From positions 186,001 through 250,000 of the forward strand of contig CAXEND010000001.1 of the NCBI GenBank assembly GCA_963997635.1: a stretch of DNA of 64,000 nt, given 5' to 3'. The translations under genes were made by a program, and so were the position numbers. Shown here one piece after another: positions 18,062 to 27,299 of this stretch (its first letter is position 1; every line of letters starts with the position of its first letter). Source of the stretch: GCA-2728135 sp002728135 (GTDB lineage Bacteria; Pseudomonadota; Alphaproteobacteria; UBA828). Under the pieces are notes generated by a model, which saw nothing but the letters and a program-made list of their open reading frames with translations, had not been told where the DNA came from and did not search any database.

Positions 18062-18461
18062 ATAAATAACCAAAAAAGTTTTTCATTTTCTATATGATTC
18101 ATTTTCAACAATAAGCTACTAAATTAACTCTAGTAAATTATAGCTCATGGTAATTGTATTATTTTTAATACATTAGATGCGATTCGTTCGTTTTTGTAAT
18201 ATAAAAAATCCAAATTCCAGAAAAATTGGGGTTTTATAACTGTAGTTATAGATTAACTAAATGTTATTTAAAATTATGCTTCGGGGTATATTTCAAGAAA
18301 TTCATCTAAAACCAAAATAATAAACAATTTGTAAAATTTTTATATAAATCTAATTGTTTGAGAAATTTAGTAATAGAAATAAAACTAAAATATTCATTGT
18401 TTAACTAATTTAGGTTTTTTCATAGTTTCCAAAACCTCGTTAGTGAAAGATATTAAAACTT
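18062..18461. other. Intergenic region between uvrD and the TauE-like exporter
   Basis: AT-rich region between divergent genes. It contains a small perfect inverted repeat TATAACT-GT-AGTTATA (18235-18250) that could be an operator. No RNA gene or further coding frame was recognised. Confidence 0.45.
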
Positions 18462-19193
18462 ATGGGACCTGATTATATTTTTGTACTCGCACTAGTGTGC
18501 TTCTTGTCGGTTATTCAATCTATCTTTGGATTGGGAATACTTGTTTTTGGTACTCCAACGCTCTTATTAGCAGGTTATGATTTTATCAGTGCTATAGGAT
18601 ATTTAGTCCCTGCTTCTTTCGTTATTTCTTTGCTTCAGGTGATCAATAATCGTTCCAGTCAAAAGAAAATATCGTGGCATCTATATGCAATTTGTCTGCC
18701 TGCTATAGGAATTGGTTTGTGGATTGTTCAGGGGACGGATATGGGTTCATGGTTACATTATTTGATAGGAGTGACACTAATAATTGCAGCAACCTTAAGG
18801 TTAAAAGGGAGTCCGCCAATGGCTTTATCTTCTTTTTTACAAACATATTCGCCAGCTTACCATTTCGTTATGGGGATGGTCCACGGGCTCACTAACCTTG
18901 GAGGTGCATTATTAACCATTTTAGCAAGTAATGTGCACAAAGATAAAGAGGATGTTCGACGAACGGTCGCCCATTATTACCTAGCTTTTGTCATCATCCA
19001 GATATTACTGCTTGTTATTTTGTTTGAACAAGGAGAAGAGTTGCTAAATAATTTGCCAATTGCGTTAGCAGCAGGTGCTATTTTTCTGCTCGTAGGTAAT
19101 AGGTTATTTCTGAAAACTTCAAATCCATTTTATCACCATGGTCTTACAGCATTAACATTTGCCTATGGTATAGCAGTATTAGTTGCAATTTAG
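18462..19193 (+). CDS. TauE/SafE (DUF81) family membrane exporter
   Basis: This 243-residue, very hydrophobic protein has about seven to eight membrane segments. The start FGLGILVFGTPTLLLAGYD and the mid-protein repeat MGMVHGLTNLGGALLTILAS carry the duplicated glycine/proline-rich family pattern. Members export sulfite, sulfoacetate or related organosulfur anions, but most are uncharacterised. It stands alone and converges on the RHH gene with only six bases between stops. Confidence 0.83.
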   Translation: MGPDYIFVLALVCFLSVIQSIFGLGILVFGTPTLLLAGYDFISAIGYLVPASFVISLLQVINNRSSQKKISWHLYAICLPAIGIGLWIVQGTDMGSWLHYLIGVTLIIAATLRLKGSPPMALSSFLQTYSPAYHFVMGMVHGLTNLGGALLTILASNVHKDKEDVRRTVAHYYLAFVIIQILLLVILFEQGEELLNNLPIALAAGAIFLLVGNRLFLKTSNPFYHHGLTALTFAYGIAVLVAI

Positions 19194-19199
19194 TATAAA

Positions 19200-19409
19200 T
19201 TAGTCACAAAGTTGGCGAACAACAAAAACACGGATTGCTGACGACAAGTTGCCACGAGAGTTTTGATCTATATTAGAGATTAAATTGCTTACTTTTGTAT
19301 TCTCTTTTTCAGCTATTTCCTTCAATTTATACCAGAATATTGGCTCTAAAGAGACTGAAGTTTTATGACCATCAATTAAAACCGAAAATTTCTTTATTCC
19401 ATTAATCAT
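19200..19409 (-). CDS. Ribbon-helix-helix domain protein
   Basis: From the ATG at 19409 this is 69 residues and begins ten bases after the fumC stop; a longer frame from 19439 would overlap fumC and is less likely. The sequence KKFSVLIDGHKTSVSLEP.FWYKLKEIAEKE, followed by NLSSAIRVFVVRQL, is the alphaproteobacterial RHH_4 pattern, a beta strand then two helices. Such proteins are presumed DNA-binding regulators, but their targets are generally unknown. The location directly after fumC is a recurring alphaproteobacterial arrangement as far as I recall. Confidence 0.8.
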   Translation of the reverse strand: MINGIKKFSVLIDGHKTSVSLEPIFWYKLKEIAEKENTKVSNLISNIDQNSRGNLSSAIRVFVVRQLCD

Positions 19410-19419
19410 TTTAATATAT

Positions 19420-20868
19420 CTAACTATTAGAGGGACCAACCATTTTCTTAGGATTTACTAATTGGTCAAATTCATCCTCTGAGAGATAACCTAAAATTGA
19501 TGCTGCTTCTTTCAAAGTAGTCCCATCTTTAAAAGCCTTTTTTGCAACTTGTGCTGCATTATCATAGCCAATACGTGGATTTAAAGCAGTCACAAGCATT
19601 AAAGATCCATATAATAAATCATCAATCCTATCATAATTTGGTTCTATTCCATTAATACAGTTCTCAGTAAAGCTTCTAGAACCATCAGTAAGTAATGTTA
19701 TTGATTGGAGTAAATTAAATATCATCACTGGCTTAAATACATTCAGTTCAAAATGTCCGCTAGCACCAGCAATAGTTATTGCCGTATGATTTCCAAATAC
19801 CTGAGTGCAAACCATGGTAAGTGCCTCGGATTGAGTAGGGTTAACTTTCCCCGGCATTATTGATGAGCCGGGTTCATTTATTGGTAGGTTTAACTCTCCA
19901 ATACCACATCGGGGGCCTGATCCTAACAAGCGGATATCATTTGCAATTTTCATAAGACTAGTAGCTAGAACATTTAGAGCCCCAGATGTTTCTACAAGGG
20001 CATCATGTGCAGCCAAAGCTTCAAATTTATTTTCAGCAGTTTTAAAGTTAATTTTTGTAATATTTTTTACTTCGTTAGTAAAATCTTTATCAAAACCTAT
20101 CTTTGTATTTAATCCGGTTCCAACTGCCGTGCCCCCCTGAGCCAACTGAAGTAAACGTGGTAAGGCATTTTTTATACGCTGGATGCCATATTTTATTTGG
20201 GTGGCATATGCTGAGAACTCCTGTCCTAAACTTAAGGGGGTTGCGTCCTGTAAATGCGTTCTCCCAATTTTAATAATTGTCTTCCATTCCTTACTTTTCA
20301 TTTCAAGTATTGTTTTCATATTTTCTAGTGATGGAATTAGTTCATTAACTATTTGATTAGCAGCAGCAATATGCATTGCAGTTGGAAAGGTGTCATTGGA
20401 AGATTGACCTCTATTAACGTGATCATTTGGGTGAACGATTTCTTTGCTGCCTAAGGGGTGTCCCAATATCTCACAGGCTCTATTTGCAATGACTTCATTT
20501 GCGTTCATGTTTGATTGAGTTCCAGAACCTGTTTGCCAAACTACTAAAGGGAAGTGATCACTCAACTTTCCAGAGATTACCTCATCAGCTGCTTTTAAAA
20601 TAGCTTTTCCAATTTTTGGATCTAAATCACCATTATCTATATTTACCTTAGCTGCTGCCCTTTTTACTATTCCAAGAGCACGAATCATCTGCTCAGGCAT
20701 TCTCTCATCGCCAATTTTAAAATTTTTGATACTTCGTTGTGTTTGAGCCCCCCAATAACGGTCTGCTAAAACATTTATTTTTCCCAAAGAGTCTGTTTCA
20801 ACTCGCTTTAAAGGCATGTTCTTTCTTGTAGCTTTAGGAGATTTATTGTTTTTAATATTTTTTGTCAT
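19420..20868 (-). CDS. fumC: Class II fumarate hydratase
   Basis: This enzyme of the fumarase/aspartase superfamily carries the signature GSSIMPGKVNPTQ, the SSNDTFPTA substrate loop and GSGTQSNMN. The ATG at 20868 gives about 482 residues and has an AAGG ribosome site; a longer frame from 20922 runs through the probable promoter. The usual FumC begins near MPLKRVETDSLG, so ~18 lysine/asparagine-rich residues precede the core. It interconverts fumarate and malate in the TCA cycle without an Fe-S cluster. Confidence 0.96.
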   Translation of the reverse strand: MTKNIKNNKSPKATRKNMPLKRVETDSLGKINVLADRYWGAQTQRSIKNFKIGDERMPEQMIRALGIVKRAAAKVNIDNGDLDPKIGKAILKAADEVISGKLSDHFPLVVWQTGSGTQSNMNANEVIANRACEILGHPLGSKEIVHPNDHVNRGQSSNDTFPTAMHIAAANQIVNELIPSLENMKTILEMKSKEWKTIIKIGRTHLQDATPLSLGQEFSAYATQIKYGIQRIKNALPRLLQLAQGGTAVGTGLNTKIGFDKDFTNEVKNITKINFKTAENKFEALAAHDALVETSGALNVLATSLMKIANDIRLLGSGPRCGIGELNLPINEPGSSIMPGKVNPTQSEALTMVCTQVFGNHTAITIAGASGHFELNVFKPVMIFNLLQSITLLTDGSRSFTENCINGIEPNYDRIDDLLYGSLMLVTALNPRIGYDNAAQVAKKAFKDGTTLKEAASILGYLSEDEFDQLVNPKKMVGPSNS

Positions 20869-21017
20869 TTTATATACCCTTAAGATTTTTTCACGCCCAC
20901 CAATATAATATTTTAGACCCAAAGTTTTGGAAATTTTTTTAAGTTTTAACTTTTAGTTAACCCTGCTTGCTATAAAAAATGGTTTTTCTATTTACTTGTT
21001 TCTATATGCATCAATGT

Positions 21018-21656
21018 TTAGAAATGATCTAGAGCTATTATTACAGCAAAAATGACAAAAATTAATGCAGTTATTATAGATAAAAATTTTTGTACCTGAG
21101 GCTGAATTAGAAATTTACGGAAGTAGTCAGCTAAAAATATTATTGAAACCTGAAAAACAGAATTTATGAAAATCATTGTTGCAGCAAAAATCGCAAATTG
21201 TGAATAAATTGGGCCTTTGTCTAGAGCTATGAATCCAGGCATTATTGCAATGAAGAGCAAAATGACCTTAGGATTTAGTATATTTGTTAAAATTGCACTA
21301 ACAGCAGCATTTCTATAATAAATTCCCGAGTTGCTAGGAGACAAATTATTGGTAGATTTTTTATTGAAGATATTTTTTACTTCTTGGGCCGCTAAGATTA
21401 ATAGGTAGAGTGCACCTAAAACAGTAATTATTTGAAGGGCAATAGGAATTTTCTCAATAATTATAGATAGACCAAGAACTGCAAATATACCGTGGAGAAC
21501 TAGTCCTAGTTGAACACCAATTGTAGCGGCAAGTCCAACTTTATAACCGGATCCGAGAGTATACCTGACAATTATAAGAGTATCTGGCCCAGGTGATAAA
21601 ATAGCAATGGTGGCTAAGATAATGAAACTAAAATAAAGCCCAATTTCAATTGGCAT
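21018..21656 (-). CDS. LysE/RhtB-family amino-acid exporter
   Basis: This 212-residue protein has about six membrane segments. The N-terminal signature LSPGPDTLIIVRYTLGSGYKVGLAATIGVQ is the classic LysE/RhtB pattern, and NPKVILLFIAIMPGF in the middle is also conserved. Members export amino acids such as homoserine, threonine or lysine. It begins six bases after the sspB stop on the same strand, so the two are probably co-transcribed. Confidence 0.9.
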   Translation of the reverse strand: MPIEIGLYFSFIILATIAILSPGPDTLIIVRYTLGSGYKVGLAATIGVQLGLVLHGIFAVLGLSIIIEKIPIALQIITVLGALYLLILAAQEVKNIFNKKSTNNLSPSNSGIYYRNAAVSAILTNILNPKVILLFIAIMPGFIALDKGPIYSQFAIFAATMIFINSVFQVSIIFLADYFRKFLIQPQVQKFLSIITALIFVIFAVIIALDHF

Positions 21657-21661
21657 AAGGG

Positions 21662-22195
21662 TTACTTTTTTCTAAAAGAATCCAAGCTTACAACACGATT
21701 TATATCTGAAGGTGTTTCATTTTCTTCTTCTTGAATTTTCTCTTCATTTATGTCCTCGTCTTTCTTAGTATTAGTGTCCTCATCAATTTTTTTGTTTATT
21801 TCATTGTGGTCTGGTATGTCTTTTGATGTTTTTTCTAATTCATGATTAGTAAACTGAAGACCAAATTTAACTCCAGGATCAGCAAATCGTGTAAGGGCAG
21901 AAAAAGGTACCGTTAGTTTTTCACGCTTTTTATTAAAACTTAAAATTATCGAGAAATAATCTTTATGAACTTCTAAACCCCAGAATTGGTGTTGAATAAC
22001 TATAGTCAGTTCCTCTGGATAACTCTGGGCTAGATTTTCTGGAATTTCTACGCCCTTAAACTTGGTTAGAAAAGTTATATACAAATGATGATGGCTAATA
22101 AGTCCTTCTGTCTGAACTTTTTTAAGTGTTCTAATTACTACTTCACGTAATGCTTCATCCATTAATTTGTCATAACCTATATGATCTTCAATCAC
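21662..22195 (-). CDS. sspB: SspB-type ClpXP adaptor (alphaproteobacterial form)
   Basis: This 177-residue protein begins at a GTG. The folded domain (about residues 1-120) has LREVVIRTLKKVQTEGL, HHHLYITFLT, VIQHQFWGLEV and FSALTRFADPGVKFGLQF, the pattern of the alphaproteobacterial SspB. An acidic, lysine-rich linker leads to a C-terminal tail (RVVSLDSFRKK) that should dock on ClpX. SspB delivers ssrA-tagged proteins to ClpXP. It lies immediately downstream of the tmRNA gene on the same strand, so tag maker and tag adaptor are neighbours. Confidence 0.9.
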   Translation of the reverse strand: MIEDHIGYDKLMDEALREVVIRTLKKVQTEGLISHHHLYITFLTKFKGVEIPENLAQSYPEELTIVIQHQFWGLEVHKDYFSIILSFNKKREKLTVPFSALTRFADPGVKFGLQFTNHELEKTSKDIPDHNEINKKIDEDTNTKKDEDINEEKIQEEENETPSDINRVVSLDSFRKK

Positions 22196-22240
22196 GATTT
22201 TAAATCCTATTCATAGAAAGTTCTCTAAATTCATCAAGCG

Positions 22241-22515
22241 AGGGGCTTCTGTTGCCCGGTGCCCCCCAAACCGCGCTTACCTAAATTATTTAGGCAGCGA
22301 TTGCGATTTCATTATCGTTCGCAACTACGAATGTGGCCCGATAACAGTGGTGCCATGCCGGGCAAAAACTACGTCTTTACTACGCACGTCGATCCTGGTT
22401 CGCCCCCATAATTTACAGTCCCTAAAGGGTTCTTTTGGTGGAGGCGCCGGGCACTGCCCCCGGGTCCGCTACGCCTATTTCACGGAGCGTTTATCGCCAT
22501 AGTCGGAAATCCGAC
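22241..22515 (-). ncRNA. ssrA: tmRNA, circularly permuted two-piece form
   Basis: Read on the minus strand, the acceptor piece comes first and ends in CGCCTCCACCA (CCA end at 22436). A ~28-base spacer (22408-22435) follows, then the coding piece beginning GGGGGCGAACC at 22407. GGGGGCG and CGCCTCC pair as the seven-base acceptor stem, with one G-U. The T-arm reads CCGGG-GGCAGTG-CCCGG. The tag frame (22322 down to 22290) encodes ANDNEIAIAA then stop. The order acceptor-before-coding is the known alphaproteobacterial permutation, with the spacer removed from the precursor. Outer ends are approximate. Confidence 0.93.
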
Positions 22516-22521
22516 AGACCC

Positions 22522-22549
22522 AATATACTTCTGAATTAACATTCAATAA
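22522..22549 (-). promoter_or_regulatory. Candidate promoter of the tmRNA gene
   Basis: On the minus strand TTATTG (22544-22549) and TATATT (22522-22527) are separated by 16 bases. The predicted start then falls at about 22515, where the transcript would open with a GTCGG-ATTT-CCGAC hairpin (22502-22515). Confidence 0.5.
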
Positions 22550-22626
22550 AGCATCAGTGTGTTTATTTATGAATTTTTTTTTACTAATGTTGGTAGTAAG
22601 AGCAACTGCACGTTACACTATATTTT

Positions 22627-23571
22627 ATGAAACTTGATTCGAAACAGCAACAAGCTATAGATAATCTTCGCTCAAAAGCGTCAGAAACTCGTCGTGTATC
22701 GGTCAGTGCGGTTGAAGAAATATTGTATAAACCCTATCCATTGCTAGATCATGGATTCATAAGAGTAGTGGATTATATGGGTGATGATTCTGCAATTGTA
22801 CAGGCTGCAAGGGTGTCATATGGTAAAGGTACAAGGCAGGTTTCTGAAGATCGTGGGTTAATTAGATATTTGATGCGTCACCACCACACAACTCCTTTTG
22901 AAATGTGTGAAATTAAATATCATATCAAATTACCAATTTTTGTAGCACGTCAATGGATTCGTCATAGGACAGCAAATGTAAATGAATATTCTGCTAGGTA
23001 TTCCATACTTGATAAGGAATTTTATATTCCTGATCCAGAGCATTTAGCTGCTCAATCTTTTGATAATCGACAGGGGCGCGGAACGGTTTTGTCAGGATCT
23101 GAGGCTCAAAAAGTTCTAAATATTCTTACAACCGATGCATCAAACGTATACGACCACTATGAAGAAATGTTAAATGAGGGACAAGATGGAAAAATTATAG
23201 ATCAGTCTAACTCAGGTTTGGCACGAGAACTTGCAAGAATGAACCTTACACTAAATTATTACACACAATGGTATTGGAAAACAGACCTGCACAATCTATT
23301 TAACTTTTTATCATTACGTGCAGATTCGCATGCTCAATATGAAATTCGTGTCTATGCGGATGCCATGTTTGATACCGTTAAACGTTGGGTTCCAACAGCT
23401 GCGGAGGCATTTTCTGACTATCGTATTGGTGGGATGAATCTATCAGCAGCTGGCTTGGAGATAGTCAGAAAAATGTTGAAAGGAATAGAAGTTGATCAAT
23501 CCAGCAGTGGTCTTTCAGCTAGGGAGTGGAGCGAATTAATGGAGGGTTTAGACCAAGATAAAAGTGATTAG
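22627..23571 (+). CDS. thyX: FAD-dependent thymidylate synthase
   Basis: This 314-residue protein carries the ThyX motif RHRTANVNEYSARYS (the family RHRxxSxNExSxRY, with Ala-Asn at the middle Ser position), HHHTTPFEM and the C-terminal SLRADSHAQYEIR. It makes dTMP from dUMP using methylenetetrahydrofolate and FAD. No thyA is visible in the window. The upstream region is the tmRNA promoter zone on the other strand, and no clear ribosome site precedes the ATG. Confidence 0.96.
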   Translation: MKLDSKQQQAIDNLRSKASETRRVSVSAVEEILYKPYPLLDHGFIRVVDYMGDDSAIVQAARVSYGKGTRQVSEDRGLIRYLMRHHHTTPFEMCEIKYHIKLPIFVARQWIRHRTANVNEYSARYSILDKEFYIPDPEHLAAQSFDNRQGRGTVLSGSEAQKVLNILTTDASNVYDHYEEMLNEGQDGKIIDQSNSGLARELARMNLTLNYYTQWYWKTDLHNLFNFLSLRADSHAQYEIRVYADAMFDTVKRWVPTAAEAFSDYRIGGMNLSAAGLEIVRKMLKGIEVDQSSSGLSAREWSELMEGLDQDKSD

Positions 23572-23654
23572 AACTTAAGAAGAATTATTTGCCATGTAAT
23601 CTTGAGTATCTATTTATATAAATATGTTAATCAGTTTTAAATATTTATGTCTAT

Positions 23655-24806
23655 TTACATAATTTTTATTGGCGGTGGTTGATGATGCCCAGATGCTGTC
23701 GCGGATGCAACAATCTGGGCAACTTTACTTGCAATTCTTCTATATGTTAATGAATGTTCACTATCTGGTTGGCCATACGTTATTGGTATCCCTTCGTCAG
23801 AGGTCTTTCTTATTAATATATCAAGAGGTATTTCACCGAGAAATTCAACCCCCATTTCATCGGCGGTTGATTTTGCTCCTCCATGATTGAAAATATTTGA
23901 CCTAGTATTACACTTGGGGCATGTAAAATAACTCATATTTTCAATTATTCCAAATACTGGAACATCTACTTTATGGAACATGTTTATACCTCTTCGTGCA
24001 TCAAGAAGAGCAATGTCTTGAGGAGTTGAAACAATGACAGCACCAGTGAGAGCAACTCGCTGTGAGAGAGTTAACTGAGCATCACCTGTTCCTGGAGGAA
24101 GGTCGCAGACTAAAATGTCAAGGTTACCCCATTCAACATCTTTAAGCATTTGCTCAATCGCACCCATTACCATTGGACCACGCCATATCATAGGTGATTC
24201 TTCGTCAATCAGAAAACCTATAGACATGCATTTTATTCCGAAAGCCTCCATAGGTTTCAGGCGATTGGGTGGTATGATTTCTGGCTTGCCATTAAGACCA
24301 AGTAATTTTGGGGCAGAGGGTCCATAAATATCACAATCTAAGATTCCTACTTTGTTACCTTCCTTGGCAAGTGCAATTGCGAGATTTACAGCAGTTGTGG
24401 ATTTACCAACCCCGCCTTTTGCTGAGGCAACGGCAATTATTGACTCTATTCCTGGAATTTCCCTAGGTTTTTTTTGGTTTGAATTTGTTTGGCCTTGATT
24501 TTCGGGTTCTCCATTTTGCTTCATTTGCTCAGAATTACGTTGTGAGGTATTATTTTTGATTTCTGCGGTAAGAACTGCTGTTACAGAAAGTACACCTGGT
24601 ATTTCATTTACTGCTTTTTCACACGCTTTACGTATAGGTTCTTTCTCAGAACCCTGATTTGAGCCTACTTCAATTGTAAAGCCAACATTTCCATCTTTTA
24701 TGACTAATCCTTTTACCATTCCCAAATCGACAACGTTTTGACCCAATTCTGGGTCAATTATTTTTGTTAAGGCAGTTAATATACTGTTCTTGGTTATATT
24801 GGTCAT
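23655..24806 (-). CDS. mrp: Mrp/ApbC (NBP35-like) Fe-S cluster carrier ATPase
   Basis: This 383-residue protein has an N-terminal MIP18 (DUF59) domain (DPELGQNVVDLGMVK), a low-complexity Asn/Gln linker, and a P-loop ATPase domain. The ATPase domain has ASAKGGVGKSTTAVNLA, DCDIYGPSAPKLLG, CDLPPGTGDAQL and the cluster-binding CPKC near residue 297. It assembles and hands on Fe-S clusters in the cytoplasm. AAAGG lies upstream of the ATG. It is divergent from hflK. Confidence 0.94.
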   Translation of the reverse strand: MTNITKNSILTALTKIIDPELGQNVVDLGMVKGLVIKDGNVGFTIEVGSNQGSEKEPIRKACEKAVNEIPGVLSVTAVLTAEIKNNTSQRNSEQMKQNGEPENQGQTNSNQKKPREIPGIESIIAVASAKGGVGKSTTAVNLAIALAKEGNKVGILDCDIYGPSAPKLLGLNGKPEIIPPNRLKPMEAFGIKCMSIGFLIDEESPMIWRGPMVMGAIEQMLKDVEWGNLDILVCDLPPGTGDAQLTLSQRVALTGAVIVSTPQDIALLDARRGINMFHKVDVPVFGIIENMSYFTCPKCNTRSNIFNHGGAKSTADEMGVEFLGEIPLDILIRKTSDEGIPITYGQPDSEHSLTYRRIASKVAQIVASATASGHHQPPPIKIM

Positions 24807-25002
24807 AGTAATTTATACCTTTAATCTCTTGAAGACTTGTTATGTAGATGCCATATCTAAATCAGGATTTTTTAAAACAACATTTACTTTACCTACTATG
24901 GTGACATATAAGGCATATATGATGAATAATAAAATCCATAAAAGTTTAAAATGAAAATAAACCCTAGCTTATTGATTTATAAATTACTAAAAGGAATTTT
25001 TA

Positions 25003-26130
25003 ATGCCTTGGTCTGATGACAATGGAAGAGATCAGGGACCTTGGGGTCGTAATCGGGGTAATTCTAATGGATCTCAGGGTGGCGGATCTTCAAATGGATC
25101 TCAACCAGAATTAGAAGAAATAATTAGACGTGGTCAGGATAAGTTTAAATCTTGGTCTCCAAAGTTCCGTGGTGCACGTGGTATAATTCTCATAGTAATA
25201 ATTGCTATAGGAATTTGGCTAGCTACAGGTTTCTATCGAGTGCAGCCTGATGAACAAGGAATAGTCTTACGTTTCGGTGAATGGATAAAAACTACTCAAC
25301 CAGGTTTAAATTATCATCTACCTGCTCCGTTTGAAACTGCCTTTACACCAAAAGTTACCCGTGTAAATCGAGCTGAAATAGGATATCGAACAATATCAGA
25401 TTCACGTGGTTCTGCTTTCCCAAGAAGTGTGGCAAATGAAAGCCTTATGCTTACTGGTGATGAGAATATTATTGATGTTAAATTCACCGTTTTTTGGAAA
25501 ATAGACGATGCTGGAAAATATCTTTTTAATATTCGTTCTCCAGACAGAACCGTAAAAGATATTGCAGAAAGTGCAATGCGAGAGGTTATTGGTAAGACTA
25601 ACCTTCAATCAGCTCTAGCTGAGGGTAGACAGCCGTTAGCACAGGCAACTCATGAATTGACCCAGCAAATTTTGAATGAGTACGATTCTGGAATATTAAT
25701 AACTCAAGTTGAACCACAAAGTATCGACCCACCTGATGCAGTAATTGCCTCATTTAGAGATGTTCAGGCAGCTCGAGCTGATCAAGAAAGACTTAAAGAA
25801 GAGGCTGAACGTCACAGAAATACTGTAGTTCCTGAAGCACAAGGCCGTGCTGCTGCGATCTTGGAGGAAGCCCGAACTTATCGTGCACAAGTAGTAAACC
25901 AAGCCATCGGTCAAGCCAGAAGGTTTGTAGCTGTATATAATGAATATCGACAAGCAAAAGATGTAACTAAGAGACGAATATATTTGGAAACAATGGAAAG
26001 TTTGTTATCAGGAATGAATAAAGTCGTTATTGGAAATGGTGCAGGTGGGCAAGGAGTTATCCCATATCTTCCTCTTCCAGAACTTCAAAGAAGTAACAAA
26101 CAGCAATCTCTTGAGCAGGGGAATCGCTAG
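25003..26130 (+). CDS. hflK: HflK, membrane protease regulator subunit
   Basis: This 375-residue protein has a glycine/asparagine-rich cytoplasmic start and one membrane helix (about residues 60-79, RGIILIVIIAIGIWLATGFY). The SPFH band-7 domain follows, with GIVLRFGEW, DENIIDVKFTVFWKI and a long coiled coil. With HflC it forms a cage around the FtsH protease. AAGGA precedes the ATG. HflC begins three bases after its stop. Confidence 0.95.
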   Translation: MPWSDDNGRDQGPWGRNRGNSNGSQGGGSSNGSQPELEEIIRRGQDKFKSWSPKFRGARGIILIVIIAIGIWLATGFYRVQPDEQGIVLRFGEWIKTTQPGLNYHLPAPFETAFTPKVTRVNRAEIGYRTISDSRGSAFPRSVANESLMLTGDENIIDVKFTVFWKIDDAGKYLFNIRSPDRTVKDIAESAMREVIGKTNLQSALAEGRQPLAQATHELTQQILNEYDSGILITQVEPQSIDPPDAVIASFRDVQAARADQERLKEEAERHRNTVVPEAQGRAAAILEEARTYRAQVVNQAIGQARRFVAVYNEYRQAKDVTKRRIYLETMESLLSGMNKVVIGNGAGGQGVIPYLPLPELQRSNKQQSLEQGNR

Positions 26131-26133
26131 AAT

Positions 26134-27177
26134 ATGAGTGGTCGTGCAAAACTAATTATAGTAGGAATAATTTGTGTTGTGGCACTAATCGTTGTGTTGT
26201 CTTCAACCTATAAAACATCAGAGACCGAACAGACAATCTTACTTCAGTTTGGTGACCCCCTAAAAGTAGTAAATCAGTGGGGAGAAGATGAGCCTGGATT
26301 AAGGCTAAAAACACCCTTTGTACAAAATGTTGAGTATTTTGAGAAAAGGATTGTAGATTATGACGCACCACCCGAGGAGATAATCTTAGGAGATAAGAAG
26401 AGATTAGTAGTAGATGCTTTTATTAGATATAGAATAATTGATCCTCTTAAATATTTTCAAACTGTAGGCTCAGAAGGTGTAGCTCGTAGTCGTCTAGGTG
26501 CAATATTAAATGCCGCGACAAGAGAGGTTATGGGAAGAGTTGACCTTGTAACAGTCTTATCAGGAGAAAGAGCATCTCTGATGACTCAAATACGGGATCA
26601 AGTAAATCGGCAATCAGCTAAATTTGGAATGGACGTTATTGATGTAAGAATTAGGCGAGCCGATCTTCCAGATGAAAATAGTCAAGCGGTTTATGCTCGT
26701 ATGAGTGCCGAACGTGCACAACAAGCCCAAGAATTCCGGTCGACGGGTGAAGCAGAAAAAAAACGAATCGTATCTCAAGCAGATCGTGAAGCAGCTATAA
26801 TCTTAGCTGAGGCTAATCGTAATTCAGAAATTATTCGTGGACAGGGAGATGCTTTGGCGGCAAGGATATTTGCACAAGCGGTTGGAAGGGATCCAGAGTT
26901 TTATGCGTTTTACAGATCAATGCAGGCATTGACTGAAGCCTTGGGTGAATCTGACACAACAATGGTTTTATCTCCTGATAGTGAGCTATTTGCATATTTT
27001 GGCACAGTAGGGGAGATTGGTGTTGATGAGACAGCAGACTCTCAAGCTGTTAGTGGTCTTGATGCTGACGATATAATGCGAATGATCGGTGAAATTGGAA
27101 TTAAAGCTACCGAATTGGACTTAGATTTAGAAGAGCTAAAACGTGACGCAAGTGCTAACGCTCAAGACGCTAAATAA
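26134..27177 (+). CDS. hflC: HflC, membrane protease regulator subunit
   Basis: This 347-residue partner of HflK has an N-terminal membrane anchor (about residues 5-24) and an SPFH domain with ILLQFGDP and KTPFVQNVEYFEKRI. A coiled coil with the family pattern RMSAERAQQAQEFRSTGEAEK and GQGDALAARIFAQA.G.DPEFYAFYRS completes it. About 50 acidic residues extend past the usual end. The gene is not followed by a degP-like protease, which often accompanies hflKC in this class. Confidence 0.95.
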   Translation: MSGRAKLIIVGIICVVALIVVLSSTYKTSETEQTILLQFGDPLKVVNQWGEDEPGLRLKTPFVQNVEYFEKRIVDYDAPPEEIILGDKKRLVVDAFIRYRIIDPLKYFQTVGSEGVARSRLGAILNAATREVMGRVDLVTVLSGERASLMTQIRDQVNRQSAKFGMDVIDVRIRRADLPDENSQAVYARMSAERAQQAQEFRSTGEAEKKRIVSQADREAAIILAEANRNSEIIRGQGDALAARIFAQAVGRDPEFYAFYRSMQALTEALGESDTTMVLSPDSELFAYFGTVGEIGVDETADSQAVSGLDADDIMRMIGEIGIKATELDLDLEELKRDASANAQDAK

Positions 27178-27299
27178 ATTAGACAAATATTTATATATTT
27201 ATAATAGTTCTTCTGGCTAAATGTAATACTTAATACATTTTACACTTGCTAATATTTACTGCCTTTTTCATTTAAGCCCGTATCAAAGAATAAAATAAA

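Noticed and set aside
19410..19439. N-terminal extension of the RHH protein
   Set aside because: It overlaps the fumC stop and lacks a ribosome site; the ATG at 19409 suits the family better.
20869..20922. N-terminal extension of FumC
   Set aside because: It spans the likely promoter and ribosome site that precede the ATG at 20868, and known FumC proteins do not have it.
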